Of a stretch of DNA of 9,639 bases, positions 1 through 6,643 are shown one piece after another. The notes under the pieces are model-generated. The model ran no database searches. It had not been told where the DNA came from and saw only the letters and a program-made list of their open reading frames with translations. The translations under genes and the position numbers were made by a program. The DNA comes from Bacteroidota bacterium (GTDB lineage Bacteria; Bacteroidota; Ignavibacteria; SZUA-365), in contig JAGTUZ010000297.1 of NCBI GenBank assembly GCA_018224415.1, forward strand, positions 1-9,639. The letters are read 5' to 3'. The stretch's first letter is position 1. Each line of letters starts with the position of its first letter.

Positions 1-27
1 ACTCTCCTGTCCTGCGAATTGCACTGA

Positions 28-62
28 GTGGATGATTGTTTTACTCAAGATAATCACTCCAC
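28..62. repeat. imperfect inverted repeat, 10-bp stem
   Basis: The left arm GTGGATGATT (28-37) pairs with the right arm AATCACTCCAC (52-62), giving two 5-bp helices separated by one bulged C, with a 14-nt loop. There is no T-run directly after it on either strand, so it is not a standard intrinsic terminator. It could be an operator or an RNA element of a gene outside the window. With one bulge and one copy it may also be chance. Confidence 0.3.
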
Positions 63-259
63 CGTATCAACGCAAGCCTTGGAGAGCTTTTTTTTCACAC
101 GTGCTGTTTTGTCACTTTTATCACCGCCGGGTTGCACTACACTATTGTAATTAAAGACTTTACCGAAATCGCACAGCGTATTGTGTCGTAATTATCAGCA
201 CTAATATTACCGAAAATGCCCCCATGAGGCGACCATATGCACGTACTTGACCCAACAGG

Positions 260-287
260 AAACAATGGTCGGCGCGAACGGCCGGCC
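260..287 (-). terminator. weak terminator after the 745-aa gene
   Basis: GGTCGGC (267-273) pairs with GCCGGCC (281-287) over 7 bp with one T-G wobble and a 7-nt loop. Read on the minus strand the stem is followed by ATTGTTT, a short T-rich tail. It lies about 33 nt past the TAG stop at 323-321, where a terminator for the leftward transcript would be expected. The short tail makes it a weak candidate. Confidence 0.4.
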
Positions 288-320
288 ATGCATGAAGGAA
301 AGACGATCCGGAAGGAATCG

Positions 321-2558
321 CTACTCGTCGAGGAGCCTGCGGGCGCGGGCGGCTTCGGGGGAGGCGGGGGCGTTGGCGATGCATGCCTCGAGCAGGGCCC
401 GCGCTCGCGCCTGATCGCCGGTGTGGCTGCGATGCAGTTCGAAAGCAACGAGATACCAGGAGGGATACAGCCGCGGCTCTCTTTCCAGTGCCGTGTCGTA
501 TGCGCGGGCGGCTTCCGCGAAATAACCGCGCTGCTGGTACAGTCCGCCCGCGGTCATGTGCAGGAAGGCGTCGCGTGTCGAGTCGCTGACCGCCATGGCG
601 ATGCGGGCGCTGTCCCCGGCAGCGGTGCCGGGCGCGCGGAGCACGTCGAGCAGTGCCACTTCGGGCCAGGAACCGAATACGGTCCGGAAGGAGGACTCAT
701 ATTCTCCGGCCAGGTCGCCATGACCGGTCTGCAGGGCGGAGAGAAGAAGGCGCACGGTGAACTCCCTCGCATCCTGCCGCGGAAGCACACGCTGGTCGGC
801 GGCGTTCCCTTCCCTTTCGACAGCGGCGCGCCAGGAATCGAACAGCCAGCGGAAATGCCCGGCACGCTGAACGGCATCTCCCAGTTTCAGCACGGAACTC
901 AGATACTCGGCATAGCCGATGTGCATGCGGTAGCCGGTGGCGATCTGCCGGCGAAGGACGCGGAAATACGCCTCGGTGTCGCCGCCGGATTGATGATATT
1001 TCCGCAGGTTCTCGTAGGCCGTGAAGGAGTTCATCGGCAGCAGCAATCCGTCATCCATCATCGCGATGGATTCGAAGCGCGCCGCCGAGGCATCCTCCGA
1101 CGTATTGACCGCGACCCAGAGCGCGGAATGGGAAACGATGGCAGCGGCCAGTCCGGGAAGCAGCAGCGTGCTCCATCCCCGGCGGTCTCGCAGTCCTTCG
1201 GTCCAGATCGCGAATGCCAGAAACAATGTCCCCAGCAGTGCGAACGCGCCGACATCCCAGTCCCGCGCCAGCCCAAGGAAGGTGTTGCCGAAAACGAGAA
1301 ACACCAATCCCCCCGCCGCGGCGGTCATGCCGAACAGCACGGACGGCCGACGCAGTGTCCCGTCCCTCCAGCCGAGCCACAGAAGTACCGGGAGCAGAGG
1401 AAATACCGGTCCGAGCCCCAGCCACAACATGTTCAGAAGGTCCATCCACCGCTCCGGCGCCCCCAGCACGTAGCGCTGCCAGCCGGTGTGCAGTCCGTCA
1501 ACGATCCGTTCGTATGGCGTGATCGCCACGAGGTATGCGCTGTCGCCCAACGTCCCGGAAAGCACATACAGCCCGAGGACGGCAGCAAGCGGCAGCAGCA
1601 TGAGCGCGAACGCGGCACGGACGAGGGGAAACGCCCCTCCTTCGCCCCGGACCTTCCAGTGCAGCAGCAGTAGCAGGGAGGGCACCCAGGCCAGTGCGAT
1701 TCCCCCGAACAGCACCGCAAGCAGCAGCAGCAGCGCCGGCAGCCAGACCGCCACCGTTCCGCGCAGCGTCTGCCAGGCCGTGATGAAGTAGGCCAGGGAA
1801 AGCGCATAGACCGGGGCGTACAGCTCGATGTACCCGAAGAATACCAGAACGCCGCTCCCTCCGAGCAGCAGTACGCCCCCGGCCACGATGACGGCCGCCC
1901 GCTCCTTTCGAAGGGAAAAGAACACCGATGACGCCGCGACGAACATGCCGATCAGACCCGCCACGGCGAAGGGCAGGCGGATGTCGTCAGGACGCAGCAT
2001 CCTTCCCGCCGCATCGATCAGCAATCCGGTCAGCCACGCGCTCGGCTTGATCATGCTGTTGGCATAGTCTGGCAGCGTGATGCTGCGATACAACTCCGCC
2101 GCGTACCAGGTGCCGTCTCCGAGAAAGGCATAGGCCACCGGAAACAGCCAGGCCAGCGCTGCCGCACCGAGACTCAGTCCCGCGGCAAGCAGCCACCGTG
2201 ACGCAACGCCTGCGCTTCCCTCTGCTCCGTCCCTGTGTTCCGCACCCGCTCCGCGCTGGAACATACGGGCGACCGGAGGAAGCAGCAGAACCAGAGGAAG
2301 CCAGAGCAGTGCCTGCACAACCACCCCGCCCTCCAGCCATCGTGCGAAATCCACACCCCAGAGCCGCATGCCGTCCGTTGCGCTGAATGTCGCCACGCCC
2401 CGCACGAGAAGGAACACGGCGAGCGCCGCCATCAACGGAAGCGCGCCCTCGGGTAGACCGCCACCAGGCGTCCGTGGCGGGCTGCCGGACGGGCCGCCGG
2501 CGCCCGTTCTTCTGGACGCCTGCGAATGCTCGTATTTCCGTTTGCGCTGTGTGCTCAT
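321..2558 (-). CDS. polytopic membrane protein with C-terminal TPR-like tail (paralogue of 2670-5096)
   Basis: A 745-residue protein of unknown function. A basic N-terminus (residues 1-38) is followed by about 12 hydrophobic segments between residues 41 and 484, then a soluble C-terminal part. Blocks shared with the 808-aa neighbour, in the same order, are RLWG (65-68), FLGDG (145-149), FFGYIELY (240-247), ARDWD (431-435), RFESIAMMDD (494-503) and YENLRKYHQSGGD (515-527). Residues about 665-730 look like two TPR helical pairs, for instance YFAEAARAYDTALEREP. The architecture resembles GT-C-type membrane glycosyltransferases with a TPR tail, but I cannot name a family and infer no substrate. 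The ATG at 2558 is the only ATG, GTG or TTG in this frame after the TGA at 2597-2595, so the start is firm. No Shine-Dalgarno is visible; the start is instead the last unit of the 20-bp array upstream. It is probably co-transcribed with the paralogue. Confidence 0.85.
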   Translation of the reverse strand: MSTQRKRKYEHSQASRRTGAGGPSGSPPRTPGGGLPEGALPLMAALAVFLLVRGVATFSATDGMRLWGVDFARWLEGGVVVQALLWLPLVLLLPPVARMFQRGAGAEHRDGAEGSAGVASRWLLAAGLSLGAAALAWLFPVAYAFLGDGTWYAAELYRSITLPDYANSMIKPSAWLTGLLIDAAGRMLRPDDIRLPFAVAGLIGMFVAASSVFFSLRKERAAVIVAGGVLLLGGSGVLVFFGYIELYAPVYALSLAYFITAWQTLRGTVAVWLPALLLLLAVLFGGIALAWVPSLLLLLHWKVRGEGGAFPLVRAAFALMLLPLAAVLGLYVLSGTLGDSAYLVAITPYERIVDGLHTGWQRYVLGAPERWMDLLNMLWLGLGPVFPLLPVLLWLGWRDGTLRRPSVLFGMTAAAGGLVFLVFGNTFLGLARDWDVGAFALLGTLFLAFAIWTEGLRDRRGWSTLLLPGLAAAIVSHSALWVAVNTSEDASAARFESIAMMDDGLLLPMNSFTAYENLRKYHQSGGDTEAYFRVLRRQIATGYRMHIGYAEYLSSVLKLGDAVQRAGHFRWLFDSWRAAVEREGNAADQRVLPRQDAREFTVRLLLSALQTGHGDLAGEYESSFRTVFGSWPEVALLDVLRAPGTAAGDSARIAMAVSDSTRDAFLHMTAGGLYQQRGYFAEAARAYDTALEREPRLYPSWYLVAFELHRSHTGDQARARALLEACIANAPASPEAARARRLLDE

Positions 2559-2668
2559 GTCTGCCGCTGTGTACTCATGTCTGCCGCTGTGTGCTCATGT
2601 CTGCCGCTGTGTGCTCATATCTGCCGCTGTGTGCTCATATCTGCCATGTGTACTCATGTCTGCCATGT
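2551..2668 (-). repeat. 20-bp tandem array of ATGA-coupled mini-ORFs
   Basis: On the minus strand the unit is ATGAGCACACAGCGGCAGAC. Four complete units start at 2638, 2618, 2598 and 2578. The first codons of the 745-aa gene (ATG at 2558) form a fifth, partial copy, and two 19-bp degenerate copies (ATGs at 2657 and 2647 region) precede them. Each complete unit reads M-S-T-Q-R-Q-T/I and then TGA, and that TGA overlaps the next ATG as ATGA: stops at 2617-2615, 2597-2595, 2577-2575 and 2557-2555. The unit differences are AGC to AGT (still Ser) and ACA to ATA before the stop; neither removes a start or stop. The array fills nearly the whole gap, beginning 4 nt after the TGA of the upstream gene (2672-2670). 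The repeat and overlaps are seen directly; a translational role is inference. Confidence 0.9.
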
Positions 2669-2669
2669 G

Positions 2670-5096
2670 TCAGTCTTGCTTGAGGGGAAGCGTGAGGCGG
2701 AGCAGCTCGAGTTCGGCGATGGCTGCCTGCGCGGCGTCGATCAGTCGCCGCTGAGCCTCGGATGAGGCGATGCGATGCCGCTCGGGCGTGGAAAGAAACA
2801 GTCCGTAATGCCGGATGGCGGCCTCGATCCGCGGCGGATCCGTCTGTCGCTCGGCCTCCGCAAGATAGTACGCGGGCAGGGTGAAACTGCTGTCGAGGCG
2901 CAGCGACTGTTCCAACGCGAGAACGGCGCCGTCGAAATCTCCGTCTGTCAGCAGTCCCCTTCCGGAATAAAATGCGAGCGTGCCGCTGTGACGGATGTCC
3001 GCCGCGGCGGCGCGAAACGCCTCGCCTCCGGGGAAAACCCCCGTGCGATCCCATCGCCGCTGCGCTTCCGCCATGGCCACAAGCGCGGCGTTCCCCGGCA
3101 GCGCGCGCAGCGCAGTGGCCTCGCGTTCGAAGAGCGCGTCCATCTCCCCCGCCGACTGCGGCAGCTGTCCGAGTTGCGTGAGAAGTTCGATGGCGAGTTC
3201 CCGGTACTCCCCGCTGCTGCCTGCATAGGACTGCCCTGTCCTTTTCTCCTGCATCCCGACGATGTGTCCACGAAGCTCTTCCATCATCCAGGACCAGTAC
3301 GCGGCCCGCTCTCCTGCCGGAACGCCTTCAATGATCGCGAGGGCGTACTTCCGGAAATCCTCCGGATACCCGACCATCTCGATCTTCTTTCCGATCGCCC
3401 ACAGCACTCCCTTGCGATCACCTGTGCTTTGCGAATATTTCCGCAGATGCTCGTAGCCGTTCAACGCGAAGTCGCCGGGAATGCGGCGGTCGTCGAGCGT
3501 CATGATGTCACGGAACCGTTGCTCGGAGCGGGAGGAGTCGACATTGACCAGCAGCCAGGGCAGGACGGCAACCACCGAGGCCCAGGCCGCCAGGTGCAGC
3601 AGATAGCCGCGTCGTGCCTCCTCCTCGCGGCGCAGGAGGGTAAGCGCAAGCAGCGCGGCCACCACGCCAAAAAATGCGGTCACATCCCAGTCCCTCGCCA
3701 TGCCGAAGCCACTGTAACCAAACAACATGAGGAAAAAGGAAAACAGCACATGCGTGAGCGCGACAAGCGACGGGGCGTCCCATGTCTGCCGCGTGAGAAA
3801 TGGAAGCACAAGCAGTGCCGGACCCGCGGTAAAGAGCAGCATGTTCAGTACGTCCACAAGATGCGCGGAGGAAAGCAGTGTGTAATGCTGCATCGCGCCT
3901 TCCTCCCCGAACGGAACAAGCGACAGGATCACCCGGCTGCCCTCCCAGGCGATGCCGCTGGCGAAATAATACACCGCGCCCGCGGCCAGTGCCGCAGCCG
4001 ACAGCAGCAGCACGCCGCGCATGGAGACAAAACGTGCCGGACCCTCGGTGGGAACTGCGTCACCATTCGGGGCGGTGGATTCGCGTCCGGCGCTGTCCGC
4101 TGCGCCGCGCCAGCGGGCGAGCAGGGAAAACAGCACGCCCGGAAGGAGGACCAGCGACATCAGATGCAGGGCGGACGAAAGCAGCAGTGTGAACAGCGGC
4201 AGCAGCGCAGGGACGCGTCCGCGGGACGCTTCGATACTCAGCCACGCCGTGACCGCGATTCCGACATAGGCGAATGTGTAGTATTCGACGTACCCAAAAA
4301 ACAGCAGCAACCCCGGAGTGAACAGCAGCAGCATGGCCGCGGGCGGCCACTGGCTTCCGACATCGGACAAAGAGATCGGCTGATCGACCGTGCCTTCCCC
4401 GCGGGCGGGACTGCCCGTGCGCGGGTCGGCCGGAGCGTGTGACAGTCGACACCGACGGATCGGCGAGGACATCCACAGCGAGAGAGCAACAAACAGGGCG
4501 CCGGCAGCGGCACCGGTGATCCAGAACACGAATTGCGGATTGCCGGCCAGCCCGCTTCCCTCCACAAAGAGCAGGCGCGCGAGGAATGCCAGTGTCCACC
4601 CCGTCAGTGGAGCGGAACCGAGGCTGTAGAGCACGCTCTCCGAAACCGGAAGACCGGCGATCAAACGAAAATGCTCGGCGAGATACACGGCGCCGTCGCC
4701 GAGAAAATAGGTCTCCATGCGAAACAGCCAGAAGCAGGCCGCCGCTATTGTCCCCAGGCCCACGGCCATCAACCATGCGGGAAAATTCCCGGACGAGTGG
4801 AGAAGGCGCCGCGAGAAGGCAACGAAGGCAGGCGTGGCAGCGGCGATGCCCAGCAGGGCGAACAGCGCCTGCGCCCAGAAGGGAAGCCACGCCGCGGCGT
4901 TGAGTCCCCATAGCCGCTCAGTGGGAAACTGCGCAGCGGCGAAACGCAGAAGGACGAATCCGATGAATACCACCGAGGCACGCAGGGCAAGCCCGCGCAC
5001 GATCGGAGCGACGGCGGCGGGCTTCCGCCCTTCCCCTTTCCTTCCGCCGCGCGCGGGAGCGGAGTGCTGTCTGACTGTTTGTGTTCGTTTCGCCAT
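2670..5096 (-). CDS. polytopic membrane protein with C-terminal TPR-like tail (paralogue of 321-2558)
   Basis: An 808-residue protein of unknown function. After a basic, Ala/Gly-rich N-terminus (1-36) there are about 12 hydrophobic segments up to residue 518, then a soluble C-terminal region. Blocks shared with the next gene are RLWGLN (61-66), FLGDG (131-135), FFGYVEYY (266-273), ARDWD (467-471), RFRDIMTLDD (527-536) and YEHLRKYSQSTGD (548-560). Residues about 705-775 look like TPR helices (GDFDGAVLALEQSLRLD). Two polar loops, about 212-250 and 331-358, are longer than in the paralogue and look low in complexity. Conserved acidic residues in the first extended loop and around ARDWD could be active-site residues of a GT-C-like transferase, but that is analogy only. 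The start is ATG at 5096, in the context GCAGACATG also seen in the downstream array; no clear Shine-Dalgarno. The gene lies 75 bp after the GH18 gene with no terminator between. Confidence 0.85.
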   Translation of the reverse strand: MAKRTQTVRQHSAPARGGRKGEGRKPAAVAPIVRGLALRASVVFIGFVLLRFAAAQFPTERLWGLNAAAWLPFWAQALFALLGIAAATPAFVAFSRRLLHSSGNFPAWLMAVGLGTIAAACFWLFRMETYFLGDGAVYLAEHFRLIAGLPVSESVLYSLGSAPLTGWTLAFLARLLFVEGSGLAGNPQFVFWITGAAAGALFVALSLWMSSPIRRCRLSHAPADPRTGSPARGEGTVDQPISLSDVGSQWPPAAMLLLFTPGLLLFFGYVEYYTFAYVGIAVTAWLSIEASRGRVPALLPLFTLLLSSALHLMSLVLLPGVLFSLLARWRGAADSAGRESTAPNGDAVPTEGPARFVSMRGVLLLSAAALAAGAVYYFASGIAWEGSRVILSLVPFGEEGAMQHYTLLSSAHLVDVLNMLLFTAGPALLVLPFLTRQTWDAPSLVALTHVLFSFFLMLFGYSGFGMARDWDVTAFFGVVAALLALTLLRREEEARRGYLLHLAAWASVVAVLPWLLVNVDSSRSEQRFRDIMTLDDRRIPGDFALNGYEHLRKYSQSTGDRKGVLWAIGKKIEMVGYPEDFRKYALAIIEGVPAGERAAYWSWMMEELRGHIVGMQEKRTGQSYAGSSGEYRELAIELLTQLGQLPQSAGEMDALFEREATALRALPGNAALVAMAEAQRRWDRTGVFPGGEAFRAAAADIRHSGTLAFYSGRGLLTDGDFDGAVLALEQSLRLDSSFTLPAYYLAEAERQTDPPRIEAAIRHYGLFLSTPERHRIASSEAQRRLIDAAQAAIAELELLRLTLPLKQD

Positions 5097-5104
5097 GTCT
5101 GCTT

Positions 5105-5167
5105 GATAGGTGTCCGAAGTCGCTGGATAGGAGTTCCGAAACCGCCCGATGGTGGTCCGACGCCGCT
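5105..5167. repeat. degenerate 20-22-bp tandem repeat, three copies
   Basis: On the plus strand three units begin GATAGG, GATAGG and GATGG at 5105-5125, 5126-5147 and 5148-5167. All share the core GATRG-N-GT-(T)-CCGA followed by a CGC-rich end. They fill almost all of the 75-bp gap between the GH18 stop (5174-5172) and the next gene's ATG (5096). Unlike the 2551-2668 array they carry no start codons on the coding strand. There is no terminator hairpin here. The role is unknown. Confidence 0.6.
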
Positions 5168-5171
5168 GATG

Positions 5172-6635
5172 TCAGGGCGCGATCATGACACGCGCGCGGA
5201 TCGGGCCGCCGGCGAACAGGTAAAGGCCCGGTGCCAGGTCTGGCGCGATAAAACGGATATCCCCACCGTGAATTCCTGTAATCCGGACCTCCGCCACGCG
5301 TCGGCCGAGCAGGTCAAACGCCGCGAGTCGCGTTCCTGCCGCGTCGGCGGGATGACCCAGGCGCAACACGGCCGCCGCTCCGGGACGCAGGGGCTGCGGC
5401 CAGACGGCGTGCACGGGACGCTCCGGCAAGCGTCCAGCGGAGGCAGGACGCGTGAACTTCCGTTCGATCAGATTCCACAAGTCCGTGTATCCGCGGTCGT
5501 AGCCGAGGGCCCACATGCCGGTGCCCGCGATGCCGAGATCGAGCACGAGATTGTATTTATGTTCCAGGCTCTCCTCGTCATCATACCAGAGCTGCCGCCA
5601 AGAGGAGGACTCATACGAAACCCAGGGATTGAGAAAGAGCTCGCTCCACTGCCGGTTCCAGGTGGGCAGCTCCTGGCGAATGATGGAATATGTGCGCGCC
5701 GTGCCCCGTCCCGTTGTTGGTGAGCCCGCGGCCGCGCCAATCACCGGCCAGTCATAGCCGTAGTACGGCACCCCCATGACGAGCCGCCCTGCGGGTACGC
5801 CCGCGTCGAGATACCAGCGCAGGCTGCGCTCGACGTTGTAGGTCATGCCACGCAGCGGAGCGACCGGTCCGGCGTTTGTGCTGGAGGACCAGGAATAATC
5901 GTAACACATCACAAAAAACAGATCAACGGAGGCCGACAACGCGGCGACATCCCAGCCGCCGTTCCAATCCACCGCCGGCGCGGCGACGCTGATGATAGCA
6001 TCCGGGATGCTGCCTGCGGTGCGCGCGGCATCGAGACGAAGCCGCAGATCCGAAGCGAACGTCACCAGCGCGGCGCGCATGTCGCCCGGCACGGACTCGA
6101 AATCCAGGTTCACCCCGTGTCCCCCGCGCTCGGCGAGCAGGGCGACGAGACGTTCGATCAATGTGTCTTGCGCCGCACGGGAGGAGAGCAGTGTCCGGTT
6201 CGATGCACCGCCGAAATTCGTGACCGTCAGCAGCACTTTCACTCCCTCGGCCTTGGCGCGGTCGATCACGGACGAATTCCGCCAGCCGTGGATGTTGGTT
6301 GCCTCGCCTGTGGTTGGATCCACTTCGTAGGAGAAATACGCCAGGTGCGAAAGCAGGTCCCAGCGATACCCGTCCGCCACCTCGTCGGGAATCCAGTACG
6401 GATGATAGCCGTGCACGACATGGGTGAGACTGGAAGCCGCGCGTGGCAGGGCATGATCGGGGGACAGCGGCCGCTCTGTTTCGACGGCGGTCGATGCGGA
6501 GCCCGGCCGAAGCCGGGATTGCCGCGCGTGCGGACTGTCGGAAGGCCCGTCCTGCGACGCGTCCTGCGACGCGTCCTGCGCGAACGCAGTGGCGGTGAAA
6601 ACAAGAATGAGGAGCGGAAACAGCAGATGTCGCAT
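5172..6635 (-). CDS. secreted GH18-family glycosidase with T9SS-type C-terminal domain
   Basis: A 487-residue exported protein of the glycoside hydrolase 18 superfamily (chitinase or spore-cortex-lytic, YaaH/SleL-like fold). Residues 1-20 are a signal peptide with likely cleavage after AFAQ. A short repeat-bearing linker follows, and the barrel runs from about 72 to 393. The catalytic-strand motif is HGVNLDFE (173-180), where family consensus is DxxDxDxE; Asp178 and the general acid Glu180 are kept, while the first two Asp are His and Asn. MCYDYSW (243-249) and GTGMWALGYD (371-380) match other GH18 strand ends. Residues about 411-487 (WPQP..., FDLLGRRV, LAPGLYLF) resemble a type IX secretion type A sorting domain, implying surface attachment or release. 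The likely substrate is a beta-1,4-linked N-acetylhexosamine polymer, but the exact one is not readable. It starts 8 nt after the upstream gene, so the two are probably translated from one mRNA. Confidence 0.88.
   Translation of the reverse strand: MRHLLFPLLILVFTATAFAQDASQDASQDGPSDSPHARQSRLRPGSASTAVETERPLSPDHALPRAASSLTHVVHGYHPYWIPDEVADGYRWDLLSHLAYFSYEVDPTTGEATNIHGWRNSSVIDRAKAEGVKVLLTVTNFGGASNRTLLSSRAAQDTLIERLVALLAERGGHGVNLDFESVPGDMRAALVTFASDLRLRLDAARTAGSIPDAIISVAAPAVDWNGGWDVAALSASVDLFFVMCYDYSWSSSTNAGPVAPLRGMTYNVERSLRWYLDAGVPAGRLVMGVPYYGYDWPVIGAAAGSPTTGRGTARTYSIIRQELPTWNRQWSELFLNPWVSYESSSWRQLWYDDEESLEHKYNLVLDLGIAGTGMWALGYDRGYTDLWNLIERKFTRPASAGRLPERPVHAVWPQPLRPGAAAVLRLGHPADAAGTRLAAFDLLGRRVAEVRITGIHGGDIRFIAPDLAPGLYLFAGGPIRARVMIAP
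6549..6579. repeat. 12-bp in-frame tandem repeat in the GH18 linker
   Basis: The unit GTCCTGCGACGC occurs about 2.6 times on the plus strand. On the coding strand it encodes DASQ-DASQ-D (residues 21-29), directly after the signal peptide. Since 12 is a multiple of 3, copy-number change would alter only linker length. Confidence 0.7.
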
Positions 6636-6643
6636 GGGAATGG

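Larger units (their letters stand above)
1..320. other. AT-rich non-coding left end
   Basis: No gene is supported here. The stretch from about 1 to 235 is much richer in A and T than the rest of the window, and the short open frames crossing it look like chance or the tail of antisense shadows. It holds an imperfect inverted repeat (28-62), a run of eight T (about 91-98), two copies of TTACCGAAA (160-168 and 207-215) and a hairpin just beyond the last gene (267-287). The base composition fits an intergenic region between the minus-strand gene ending at 321 and something left of the window. No promoter could be assigned with confidence on either strand. Confidence 0.6.

Noticed and set aside
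237..1673. Plus-strand open frame (478 codons) across the 745-aa membrane gene
   Set aside because: Antisense to a gene supported by paralogy; the translation is low in hydrophobic order, rich in Gln, Arg, Pro and Gly, and has no motif.
2551..2668. CRISPR array
   Set aside because: The 20-bp units are contiguous with no spacers between them, so it is a tandem repeat.
2775..4442. Long plus-strand open frame (555 codons) across the 808-aa membrane gene
   Set aside because: It lies wholly inside a minus-strand gene with a clear paralogue. Its translation is rich in Arg, Gln, His and Gly with no recognisable domain, typical of an antisense frame in GC-rich DNA.
4060..4911. Minus-strand open frame (283 codons) in another frame of the 808-aa gene
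   Set aside because: It overlaps conserved blocks of the real frame (FLGDG, FFGY) and its own product is Arg-rich without domains.
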